Below, piece by piece: positions 9,158 to 16,670 of a DNA stretch of 38,771 nt. The DNA comes from Melioribacteraceae bacterium (GTDB lineage: Bacteria; Bacteroidota; Ignavibacteria; Ignavibacteriales; Melioribacteraceae). Position 1 is the stretch's first letter, and each line of letters begins with the position of its first letter. The notes below the pieces were generated by a model. It was given only the letters and a program-made list of their open reading frames with translations. It had not been told where the DNA came from and ran no database searches. Location of the stretch: contig JANQIV010000035.1 of the NCBI GenBank assembly GCA_028282005.1, positions 1 to 38,771 on the forward strand, written 5' to 3'. The position numbers were made by a program, and so were the translations under genes.

Positions 9158-9586
9158 ATGAAAGTTACTAATGGAAGTAATGTAAAAGTTCATTATACAG
9201 GCAGACTTGAAGACGGTACTGTTTTTGATTCATCCGAAGGAAGAGACCCATTGGCATTTACAGTTGGTGCCGGACAAATGATTCCGGGTTTTGATAAAGG
9301 TGTTTTGGATTTGGAAGTTGGCGAGAAAAAAACTGTTACACTTCCTCCTGAAGAAGCTTACGGCCAACCACAAGAAAATATGATTTTAACAATAGAAACT
9401 ACAAAAGTTTTTCCACCGGAAATTGATCCAAAAGTTGGTGAGCAGTATAATTTACAAAGAAAAGATGGCGGTGCTTTACCTGTAACTGTAACTAAAGTTG
9501 AGGGTGAAACAGTAACTCTTGACGCTAATCATCACCTTGCAGGCAAAACATTAATTTTTGACATCGAAGTTGTTGAGATAGCATAA
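9158..9586 (+). CDS. FKBP-type peptidyl-prolyl isomerase, SlyD-like
   Basis: A 142-residue cytoplasmic proline isomerase and probable folding helper. The FKBP signature VKVHYTGRLEDGTVFDSSEG opens the protein, followed by the inserted flap domain typical of SlyD (LPPEEAYGQPQ through VTVTKVEGETVTLDANHHLAGKTL) and a return to the FKBP strand IFDIEVVEI. Unlike Escherichia coli SlyD there is no His/Cys-rich metal-binding tail. ATG 9158 is preferred because AGGAATTGAT precedes it; an in-frame ATG at 9134 has no ribosome site. It stands alone, closed by a strong terminator. Confidence 0.92.
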   Translation: MKVTNGSNVKVHYTGRLEDGTVFDSSEGRDPLAFTVGAGQMIPGFDKGVLDLEVGEKKTVTLPPEEAYGQPQENMILTIETTKVFPPEIDPKVGEQYNLQRKDGGALPVTVTKVEGETVTLDANHHLAGKTLIFDIEVVEIA

Positions 9587-9597
9587 ATTTATTTTGA

Positions 9598-9637
9598 AAA
9601 AAAGCGCAAGACGAAATATTTCGTTTTGCGCTTTTTT
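9598..9637. terminator. Strong bidirectional terminator after the FKBP gene
   Basis: A 20-bp stem with one G-U pair (AAAAAAGCGCAAGACGAAAT against its complement), with A tracts on the left and T tracts on the right, 12 bases past the FKBP stop. The A/T flanks are part of the stem, so it can work in both directions. Confidence 0.88.
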
Positions 9638-9714
9638 CATTTCTTAAAAATTCCTTCACTTTCCAAATTCTTCAAATTTGTATAAATTTCGTTTTACACC
9701 AACAAGAGATAAAA

Positions 9715-10347
9715 ATGAAAAAATATTTATTAGCACTAGTTCTAATTGGATTTATCGGATGTTCATCATCACTTAAAAATTTATCTGAATCTAAAAAAGA
9801 AGTACAGCAATATTATGATTCCGGCGAACACGGTTTGGAATTGGCAAACATTATTGATGACGCCATTAATAAGTTTGACGGTATTAAGTTATCCGGTAAA
9901 CCTGCTGCCGTATTTGATGTTGACGAAACTACACTTTCCAATTACAAGTATATCAAATCAATTAGTTTCGGATATTATAAAGAGGGCTGGTACAAGTGGG
10001 TATTAAAAGAAGATGCAGATGCAATCTTGCAGACAAAAAAACTTTATGACCATCTTGTTGAGAGAGGAGTAACTATATTCTTTTTAACCGGACGAAATTA
10101 TAAAGAATACGAAGCTACTCTAAAAAACCTAAAAGCAGAAGGTTATACAGAGTTTGATACACTCATCTGTAAGCAAGAAGATGAGTTGAAATTGGATGCT
10201 TCAATGTATAAACCGGAAAAGAGAAAAGAGATTGAAGCTAAAGGTTACAATATTGTAATCAACGTGGGTGACCAGTTAAGCGACCTCGAAGGTGGATATT
10301 CAAAATTGAAAATTAAACTGCCAAATTATCTTTATGAGATCAAATAA
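9715..10347 (+). CDS. Class C acid phosphatase lipoprotein (HAD superfamily, e(P4)-like)
   Basis: A 210-residue phosphomonoesterase anchored to the membrane as a lipoprotein: signal peptide with lipobox LIGFIGC and lipidated Cys16. The HAD motifs are intact: VFDVDETTLSN (nucleophile and general acid Asp), FFLTGRN (motif II) and VGDQLSDLEGG (motif IV), which together match the class C non-specific acid phosphatase pattern of Haemophilus e(P4). Members release phosphate from nucleotides outside the cytoplasm, and a role in salvaging phosphate or nucleosides is inferred. It appears to be a single-gene unit between the FKBP terminator and a palindrome-rich gap before valS. Confidence 0.9.
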   Translation: MKKYLLALVLIGFIGCSSSLKNLSESKKEVQQYYDSGEHGLELANIIDDAINKFDGIKLSGKPAAVFDVDETTLSNYKYIKSISFGYYKEGWYKWVLKEDADAILQTKKLYDHLVERGVTIFFLTGRNYKEYEATLKNLKAEGYTEFDTLICKQEDELKLDASMYKPEKRKEIEAKGYNIVINVGDQLSDLEGGYSKLKIKLPNYLYEIK

Positions 10348-10358
10348 TTAAATTAGAG

Positions 10359-10418
10359 AATAGAAGTGACAAGTTAGAAGTTTCCAGAATTTTTCACTTC
10401 TATTTTCATACTTCTAAC
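10359..10418. repeat. Interleaved inverted repeats between phosphatase and valS
   Basis: Four related arms occur in order: AATAGAAGTGA (10359), GTTAGAAGT (10373), TCACTTCTATT (10394), ACTTCTAAC (10410). The first pairs perfectly with the third and the second with the fourth; because all share TAGAAGT, a nested fold (second with third, first with fourth) is also possible. It probably ends the phosphatase transcript or is a fragment of a dispersed repeat. Confidence 0.6.
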
Positions 10419-10493
10419 TTCATACCTTTAACCTTTTGCTCAAGATTTTCCTTATATTGTTGGCTAATTTTTTTAGAAAAATACGGTAGTTAA

Positions 10494-13127
10494 ATGCACG
10501 TTAAAAATTTATCCGACATCCCCAAAGCTTATGAACCAAAAGAAGCCGAAAGTAAGTGGTACAAATTCTGGGAAGAAAATAATTTATTCCACAGTGAAAT
10601 AGATGAAGACGAAGAGCCATACACAATTGTAATTCCTCCGCCAAATATTACCGGAATTCTGCACATTGGACACATTTTGAACAACACAATTCAAGACGTT
10701 TACATTCGTTACAAAAGAATGAACGGCTATAATGCTTGCTGGGTACCGGGAACTGACCACGCATCAATCGCTACCGAATCAAAAGTAATAAACCATTTAA
10801 AAGAGCAAGGCATAAACAAATGGGATATAGGCAGAGAAGAATTTTTGAAGCACTGCCACGAATGGAGAAATAAATACGGTGGTATAATAATTAATCAACT
10901 TCGTAAACTTGGCGTAAGCTGCGATTGGGAACGTGAACGTTTCACAATGGATGAACACTATTCGCAGAAAGTACTCGAAGCATTTGTTGACCTTTATAAT
11001 AACGAGAAAATCTACCGTGGATACCGTATGGTAAATTGGTGTCCGGCAACAAAATCCGCTATCTCAGACGAAGAAGTTTTTTACAAAGAAGTAAACGGCA
11101 AACTTTGGCATTTAAAGTACCCAGTTGTTGATGAAGATGATCACATAATTGATCATGTTGTAGTTGCGACTACTCGCCCGGAAACAATGCTTGGCGATAC
11201 TGCTGTTGCTGTTAATCCTAATGATGAAAGATACAAACACCTAGTTGGTAAAAAGGTTTTACTGCCGTTAGCAGATAGAGAAATACCTGTAATTAGTGAT
11301 GATTATGTAGAAATGGATTTTGGAACTGGGGTAGTGAAAATCACTCCGGCACATGACCCGAATGACTATGAAATGGCACAAAGGCACGATATTGAAATCA
11401 TCAATATCTATAATGATGACAGTACAACAAACGGAAATGTTCCGCATGAATTTCAAAGTTTGGATCGATTTGTCGTACGTAAAAAAGTTGTAGCAAGATT
11501 TGAAGAAATGGGTCTGCTTGATAAAATTACAGATTACACAAATAAAGTTGGCTACTCTCAACGCGGCAACGTGCCGATTGAACCATACCTTTCCGAACAG
11601 TGGTTTATGAAAATGGATGAATTAGTAAAGCCTGCTCTCGAAGTTGTTCGAGAAGGGAAAGTTAAATTCCATCCGGCCCACTGGATTAAAACTTACGAAC
11701 ACTGGATGGACAACATCCGCGACTGGTGTATCTCACGTCAGCTTTGGTGGGGTCACCGAATACCGGTTTGGTACCATAACTCATCGGATGAAGTTTACTG
11801 TGGTATTGAGCCTCCTAAAGATCCTGAGAATTGGACACAAGAGACCGACGTGCTTGATACTTGGGCATCAAGCTGGCTTTGGGCACAGGATACATTTACA
11901 AATAAAGAAGACCAGGCTTACTACTATCCAACAAACTTACTCGTTACCGCACCGGATATTATTTTCTTCTGGGTTGCAAGAATGATAATTGCCGGAATGG
12001 AATTCATGAATGATGTTCCTTTCAGAGATGTTTATTTCACAAGTATGATACGTGACGAGCAAGGCAGAAAAATGAGCAAATCTCTCGGGAACTCCCCTGA
12101 TCCACTTGATATTATTGACGAATATGGTGCAGACGCTCTACGCTTCACAATTTCATACATTTCTCCTCTTGGGCAGGATGTTCTTTTCAGTACCGATAAA
12201 TGTGAGATCGGAAGAAACTTTGCAAACAAGATTTGGAACGCCGCGAGATTCCTTTTAATGAACGCGCAGGAAGTTGAATTAAAAGATAAGCTAAAAGAGA
12301 AACATGTTGATTTTGCAGACAAGTGGATAATGTCGCGATTTCAAAGTGCACTGAATGATTACAATAAAGCAATTGACAATTTCGAGTTAAACACTGCAAC
12401 AAAAGTTTTATACGGATTTATCTGGAACGACTTCTGTGATTGGTATCTAGAATTAATCAAAAACCAAATTTATTCTGATGATCAAGAAGTAAAAGCTGCT
12501 GTTTTAACACGAGCACTTTCACTGTTTGAAGATATGCTGAAAATGCTTCACCCGTTTATGCCTTTCTTAACCGAAGAGTTATGGCAGTTATTTGACGAAA
12601 GAAAAGAAAACGAAAGCATTTCAGTTTCTGCTTTCCCAAAATTTGACGAATTACTCATAGACAAAAACGCGGAAGAAGAAATAGAATTTGTTAAAAACGT
12701 TGTTACCGCAATAAGAAATATACGTGGTGAAATGAATGTACCACCGTCAAAAGCAATCAACGTATTTATGAAGAGTAAACCGCTTTCTGAAATTCAGCAA
12801 AAATATATTTCGTCTCTTGGCAAAATCGAAAATCTGACTGTTGATGAAAATCTTGAAAAACCGAAAGCTAGTTCTTCAGCAGTTGTAAAAGGCGCAGACA
12901 TATTTATTCCGCTTGAAGGTTTGATTGATATTGAAGAAGAAAAAGCCAGAGTTGTAAAAGAAATTAATAGACTTGAAGGCATGTTAGTTGGAGTTACTAA
13001 AAAATTAGCCAACGAAAACTTTGTTGGTCGTGCACCAGCAGATGTGGTAGAAAAAGAGAAAAAGAAAAAAACCGATTGGGAAAATAAGGTTGAAAAGCTG
13101 AAAGAAATTTTATCAGATTTAAATTAA
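10494..13127 (+). CDS. valS: Valyl-tRNA synthetase
   Basis: An 877-residue class I aminoacyl-tRNA synthetase that charges tRNA-Val. The HIGH motif is at 57-60 within NITGILHIGHILNN and KMSKS at about 525 (GRKMSKSLGNSPDPLDII). The editing domain between them has the conserved TTRPETMLGDTAVAVNP and HDPNDYEMA, needed to hydrolyse Thr-tRNA. The anticodon-binding domain (NKIWNAARFLLMN, FNDFCDWYLELIK-like) and the C-terminal coiled-coil arm (EEEKARVVKEINRLEGMLVGV) are present, so the enzyme is full length. The start codon follows a weak ribosome site. No T-box leader is visible. Confidence 0.98.
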   Translation: MHVKNLSDIPKAYEPKEAESKWYKFWEENNLFHSEIDEDEEPYTIVIPPPNITGILHIGHILNNTIQDVYIRYKRMNGYNACWVPGTDHASIATESKVINHLKEQGINKWDIGREEFLKHCHEWRNKYGGIIINQLRKLGVSCDWERERFTMDEHYSQKVLEAFVDLYNNEKIYRGYRMVNWCPATKSAISDEEVFYKEVNGKLWHLKYPVVDEDDHIIDHVVVATTRPETMLGDTAVAVNPNDERYKHLVGKKVLLPLADREIPVISDDYVEMDFGTGVVKITPAHDPNDYEMAQRHDIEIINIYNDDSTTNGNVPHEFQSLDRFVVRKKVVARFEEMGLLDKITDYTNKVGYSQRGNVPIEPYLSEQWFMKMDELVKPALEVVREGKVKFHPAHWIKTYEHWMDNIRDWCISRQLWWGHRIPVWYHNSSDEVYCGIEPPKDPENWTQETDVLDTWASSWLWAQDTFTNKEDQAYYYPTNLLVTAPDIIFFWVARMIIAGMEFMNDVPFRDVYFTSMIRDEQGRKMSKSLGNSPDPLDIIDEYGADALRFTISYISPLGQDVLFSTDKCEIGRNFANKIWNAARFLLMNAQEVELKDKLKEKHVDFADKWIMSRFQSALNDYNKAIDNFELNTATKVLYGFIWNDFCDWYLELIKNQIYSDDQEVKAAVLTRALSLFEDMLKMLHPFMPFLTEELWQLFDERKENESISVSAFPKFDELLIDKNAEEEIEFVKNVVTAIRNIRGEMNVPPSKAINVFMKSKPLSEIQQKYISSLGKIENLTVDENLEKPKASSSAVVKGADIFIPLEGLIDIEEEKARVVKEINRLEGMLVGVTKKLANENFVGRAPADVVEKEKKKKTDWENKVEKLKEILSDLN

Positions 13128-13136
13128 TCATTTCGA

Positions 13137-13166
13137 GGAGAAAGTATTCTATTCAATACTTTCTCC
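13137..13166. other. Hairpin after valS
   Basis: Perfect 12-base arms GGAGAAAGTATT (13137-13148) and AATACTTTCTCC (13155-13166) with a 6-base loop, 9 bases past the valS stop. It is likely the 3' end structure of the valS transcript, but no T run follows, so it is not a textbook terminator. Confidence 0.6.
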
Positions 13167-13294
13167 CAACAAACTCATCAAAAAGTTATTTTTACCGTCC
13201 TAATTAACGAATTTTGTTTTTCAAGACGATTTTCTCGACTCAAATCCGTTTATTAAATCACCCTAATATATAATAACTCCCCCCAGGAGAAAAC

Positions 13295-13331
13295 ATAGGC
13301 GGTATTGGTTTTGAATGTTAATACCGCCTAT
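13295..13331 (+). promoter_or_regulatory. Leader hairpin directly before the AraC-type gene
   Basis: Perfect 12-base arms ATAGGCGGTATT (13295-13306) and AATACCGCCTAT (13320-13331) enclose 13 bases; TTATATTT follows and the start codon is only 14 bases downstream. It could be the end of a short upstream RNA or an attenuator in the leader of the regulator gene. A hairpin with the same outer ATAGGC/GCCTAT stem lies at 30830-30856. Confidence 0.6.
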
Positions 13332-13345
13332 TTATATTTATAAAT

Positions 13346-14473
13346 ATGGAATTAAGCTTATACAACATAATTCAGGCAATTACAGCTTTTCAATTTTTGT
13401 TTATTGCTACTTTTTTGTTTACCCACAAAAAAGGTAAAATTGTCAGTAATAAATTATTTTCGATTTTCCTTTTAGGCAAAGGACTTTCTGTTTTAAACGA
13501 TTTTTTACAATACTATGCTTTTGATTTCATCAGCGAAAACTTACCTATCTTTTTTGATCTTTCTTTAGCATTACTGTTCATTTATTCACCATTTTTACTC
13601 ATGTATACAAAATCAATTCTTATCAAAGATTTTCAACTTCACATAACATTCACTAAACATTTAATACCGTCTTTCTTAATTGTTCTATACGTATTATTCA
13701 AATATCTTGTGACAGGAGATTCAAGATTTCCCCTAACAGGAATCGAAACAATAGTTATAATTACCCTTTATTATATACAGGCAATTATTTACACCCGCTC
13801 AGCTTTAAAAAAGCTTAGAAAATATAGAGATGCTCTAAAAGAAATTTATTCCTCCACTGAAAAGTTAGAACATAACTGGCTACTATTTCTTTTGATAGGT
13901 TATTTATCTATTTGGATAATTTTCTTTTTTACATTTATCGGAAGTTTAATTACTGTTTTTTCAACTTCAATGTCAGAAATTCTTTATTCATTCGGGTTAA
14001 TTACTCTTCTTGTTTTTTCGAACACAATTGTATTCAAGTGTTTGCGTAATCCCGAATTATTGACCGGGATTGAAGAAGAGAAAGAGGAAAAAGAAAAGCA
14101 ATTACCGAAAGCAGTCAATGAGGAGTCCGCAAACAGGTTGATTCAGTTTATGAAAAATGAAGAACCGTACTTAAATCCCCTACTTTCTTTGAATGATTTA
14201 GCTGATAAATTAGAAATTCACCCGCGAAGCCTGTCATTAATAATTAAACATTCATTCAACAAAAATTTTTTTGATTTTGTAAATTCATACCGAATTGAAA
14301 AAGCCAAAGAATTCTTATCCGATCCGGATAACGAAAACAGAAATATTCTTGAAATTTTATTTGATTCCGGGTTCAATAGTAAGTCTGTTTTTAACGCGGT
14401 TTTCAAAAAGCAAGTCGGAATGACTCCAACTCAATACCGCAAATCCCAATTATCTACAAAAAGAGTTGCTTAA
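13346..14473 (+). CDS. AraC family regulator with a membrane N-terminal domain
   Basis: A 375-residue protein. The first 230 residues hold about seven hydrophobic segments (for example IIQAITAFQFLFIATFLFT, LFIYSPFLLMYTKSIL, WLLFLLIGYLSIWIIFFFTF), a charged linker EEEKEEKEKQLPKAVN follows, and the C-terminus is an AraC DNA-binding domain of two helix-turn-helix units: LNDLADKLEIHPRSLSLIIKHS, YRIEKAKEFLSD and ILFDSGFNSKSVFNAVFKKQVGMTPTQYRK. Such membrane AraC proteins are common in Bacteroidota and have no known ligand. The next two genes on the same strand encode secreted paralogs and are the obvious candidate targets. A strong hairpin lies in the short leader. Confidence 0.9.
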   Translation: MELSLYNIIQAITAFQFLFIATFLFTHKKGKIVSNKLFSIFLLGKGLSVLNDFLQYYAFDFISENLPIFFDLSLALLFIYSPFLLMYTKSILIKDFQLHITFTKHLIPSFLIVLYVLFKYLVTGDSRFPLTGIETIVIITLYYIQAIIYTRSALKKLRKYRDALKEIYSSTEKLEHNWLLFLLIGYLSIWIIFFFTFIGSLITVFSTSMSEILYSFGLITLLVFSNTIVFKCLRNPELLTGIEEEKEEKEKQLPKAVNEESANRLIQFMKNEEPYLNPLLSLNDLADKLEIHPRSLSLIIKHSFNKNFFDFVNSYRIEKAKEFLSDPDNENRNILEILFDSGFNSKSVFNAVFKKQVGMTPTQYRKSQLSTKRVA

Positions 14474-14531
14474 AAAAGTACTGATTTCCGAAATTCACTC
14501 TAAAAGTCGATATCATATCATTTTTTAATGA

Positions 14532-14575
14532 GATTTGTCCTCTATTTTCAAAAACAAATCCCAGGGGGACAAATG
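14532..14575 (+). promoter_or_regulatory. Possible ribosome-site-masking leader of the first NTF2-like gene
   Basis: ATTTGTCC at 14533-14540 is perfectly complementary to GGACAAAT at 14567-14574, which holds part of the ribosome site (AGGGGGAC) and the start codon. The competing pairing GATTTG (14532-14537) with CAAATC (14555-14560) would leave the ribosome site free. The two foldings exclude each other, so translation might be switched; this is inference from sequence only. Confidence 0.35.
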
Positions 14576-15445
14576 AAACAATTTCAATATTTAATGGTAC
14601 TTCTTCTTTCTATTACGATAGTTTCTGCAAACAGTAATAACAAAAAAGAAGAGATTGAAAAAGAACTCACCGAGTTTTACAGAGTATTTGAATCAACAGT
14701 AAAAAACAAAGACAAAGAAGGACACAGAGCTTTATATTTATACGATACGGCTCCGGTTGTAGTTATGCCTAAAACTCCAAACGGGCCGATGGACTATTTT
14801 ACAAACCACGCTAATGGTTGGATAAATTATTTTTCCAGGCCGGATATGCCTTACGAGTTAAAAATATCTGAAATTGAATTTGATGTTTTTGACGACAGGC
14901 TCGCTATCTCGATAGCGCGTTTTGATGAATATACCAACAATGAATATTCCTCTCACGGGATTGATGTTTTTACATATATAAAAACTACCGAGGGCTGGAA
15001 ATTCGCTATGCTACATAACACTGTTAGACTAGCCAGCGATTCAACAGACTATTCAAAACCTTTTGAGTTTGATAATAAGCCGAAAGACTTACCCGAACAA
15101 TTGCAAAACGCTTTAAACAACAAAGACAAATATGGCCTCATAAATTTATTTCATAGCGGACTTGGCCAGTTTTTCGGAATCAAAGATGAGTTCGGTGAGT
15201 TCAATCATTTCTTTCACACAGTTGCGGGAAGGGCTGATTACATGATGCGAACCCCAGCTACATATTATTACAAATTCTCAAATATCAAAACAAAAATTTA
15301 CGACCAGTACATCGCAGTAATTACTTTGGACTATAACGCAGTAATAAATGGCAAAGATAAAAGATCGGGCAAAAAAGTTATGTTCTGTTATGCCACAGCA
15401 AACACAGGGTGGAAAATTTCATCAGTTTATTCACTGTTAAATTAA
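14573..15445 (+). CDS. Secreted NTF2/SnoaL-like two-domain protein, copy 1
   Basis: A 290-residue protein with a signal peptide (MKQFQYLMVLLLSITIVSANS). The mature part contains two NTF2-like (DUF4440/SnoaL-type) halves: ELTEFYRVFESTVKNKDKEGHRALY followed by beta strands ending TTEGWKFAMLHNTV, then ALNNKDKYGLINLFHSGLGQFF with strands ending TGWKISSVYSLL. These folds bind small ligands or act as simple enzymes; no catalytic residues can be assigned. ATG 14573 is chosen over ATG 14528 because CAGGGGGACAA precedes it and it gives a signal peptide at once. The next gene is a close paralog, 13 bases away, so the pair arose by tandem duplication. Likely controlled by the upstream AraC protein. Confidence 0.82.
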   Translation: MKQFQYLMVLLLSITIVSANSNNKKEEIEKELTEFYRVFESTVKNKDKEGHRALYLYDTAPVVVMPKTPNGPMDYFTNHANGWINYFSRPDMPYELKISEIEFDVFDDRLAISIARFDEYTNNEYSSHGIDVFTYIKTTEGWKFAMLHNTVRLASDSTDYSKPFEFDNKPKDLPEQLQNALNNKDKYGLINLFHSGLGQFFGIKDEFGEFNHFFHTVAGRADYMMRTPATYYYKFSNIKTKIYDQYIAVITLDYNAVINGKDKRSGKKVMFCYATANTGWKISSVYSLLN

Positions 15446-15458
15446 GGAAACTATAAAA

Positions 15459-16328
15459 ATGATAAAGACACGTATTTCGATTTTAATCGTTTTCATAACC
15501 TCATTTTGTTTTGCAAACGAAGGAGACAAGAAGAAAATTAAAAACGAATTGTATAAAGTTTATAAAGCGTTTAATGAATCTATTAACACAAAAGAAGCCG
15601 ATAAACACCGTGATTTGTTTTTGTACGATACAGCACCTGTAAACTCGCTTCCAATAAATGCAAATGGCGTGATGGACTACTACGGCAGCAATGTAAATGC
15701 ATGGATAAGTTATTTTTCAAAACCGGATTTTGATTACGAAGTAAAAATGTCCGATGTGAAATTTGAAATTCTTAATGAGAGTTTTGCTGTTTCCGAGGCA
15801 CATTTTGAAGAACATAGATCAGGCGAAATGGCAACTTCCGGGAAAGATATTTTCGTTTATGTTAAAACCACAGACGGTTGGAAAATAGCGATAATGCACA
15901 ATACTCTTAGGCACGCAAATGATTCAACAAATTTTAGTGAGCCATTCAAGTTTAATAATGATCCAATCGAATTACCGGGGAAGCTAAGAGAAAAACTTAA
16001 TGACAAAGATAAATTCGGTTTTGCAGGATTATTCCATAGTGGACTTGGCCAATATTTTACTGTCAAAGATGAATTCGGGAAATTTAATTATGCATATAAT
16101 ACTGTCGCCGGTGTAACCGATAATTTAACAAGAACTCCTGCGACATTTAATTTTAAGTATTCAAATATCAGCACAAAAACGTATGACAATTACATAGCGA
16201 TAATTACACTTGATTACGAAGTGCTGATAAATGGGAAAGATAAGAAGTCTGGCAATAAAGTTTTGATCTGTTATGCTACAACTTATGCCGGTTGGAAAAT
16301 TTCTTCAGCTTACACTCTGCCAAATTAA
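15459..16328 (+). CDS. Secreted NTF2/SnoaL-like two-domain protein, copy 2
   Basis: A 289-residue paralog of the preceding protein, collinear over its whole length. Shared blocks include LYDTAPV, NANGVMDYY, TTDGWKIAIMHNT, LFHSGLGQ, KDEFG, TVAG, RTPAT, KYSNISTKTYD, INGKDKKSG, CYAT and GWKISS. It has its own signal peptide (MIKTRISILIVFITSFCFANEG) and ribosome site (AAGGAAACTATAAAA). Only 13 bases separate the two genes, so they are probably one transcript. The conservation of LFHSGLGQ and RTPAT in both copies suggests a common binding surface. Function unknown; the protein should act in the periplasm or outside the cell. Confidence 0.82.
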   Translation: MIKTRISILIVFITSFCFANEGDKKKIKNELYKVYKAFNESINTKEADKHRDLFLYDTAPVNSLPINANGVMDYYGSNVNAWISYFSKPDFDYEVKMSDVKFEILNESFAVSEAHFEEHRSGEMATSGKDIFVYVKTTDGWKIAIMHNTLRHANDSTNFSEPFKFNNDPIELPGKLREKLNDKDKFGFAGLFHSGLGQYFTVKDEFGKFNYAYNTVAGVTDNLTRTPATFNFKYSNISTKTYDNYIAIITLDYEVLINGKDKKSGNKVLICYATTYAGWKISSAYTLPN

Positions 16329-16331
16329 TTT

Positions 16332-16354
16332 AGGGGAAGTTCACAGCTTCCCTT
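16332..16354. terminator. Short hairpin shared by two convergent genes
   Basis: GGGAAG (16334-16339) pairs with CTTCCC (16347-16352) around a 7-base loop, extended by one G-T and one A-T pair. It lies between the NTF2-like gene and the convergent ABC operon and overlaps the TGA of the 109-residue protein. T tracts are weak, so efficiency is uncertain. Confidence 0.5.
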
Positions 16355-16670
16355 CTTTATACATTCGCTGGTATTTTATTCGTTCGATTTGCCTTGCTAT
16401 AATTAAGTCGGCTATTTTCTCGGGAATTGATAGAATATTTTTATCTACTAAAACTTCTTTAATTTTTCTCTCGTTAATGTCAATTCTGTACAGGCTATTC
16501 AAGAATCTCTCAAAATCATTGTCCATTAACTCGGCAACTTTTTGTGTCAAATAGGCTTTCAGTGAATCATAAGATTCCAATGCTGTCTCTTCATTAGAAA
16601 TTTCAATTTTTTTGGTTGAAAAATCTTTTGCTGATTTAGATAATATTTCAGGCAATAATGCTTCTTCCAT
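16341..16670 (-). CDS. Small conserved protein coupled to the ABC permease
   Basis: A 109-residue soluble, mostly helical protein I do not recognise as a named family. Visible features: ALESYDSLKAYLTQKVAELMDNDFERFLNSLYRIDINERKIKEVL and IPEKIADLIIARQIERIKYQ, an amphipathic helical pattern. The start is ATG 16670, sharing one base with the permease stop (TAATG), a typical re-initiation arrangement; an upstream in-frame start at 16688 would lie inside the permease gene. This coupling makes co-expression with the ABC exporter certain if the transcript is shared, but a functional link is only inferred. Similar short proteins, unannotated, are familiar to me from Bacteroidota. Confidence 0.75.
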   Translation of the reverse strand: MEEALLPEILSKSAKDFSTKKIEISNEETALESYDSLKAYLTQKVAELMDNDFERFLNSLYRIDINERKIKEVLVDKNILSIPEKIADLIIARQIERIKYQRMYKEGKL

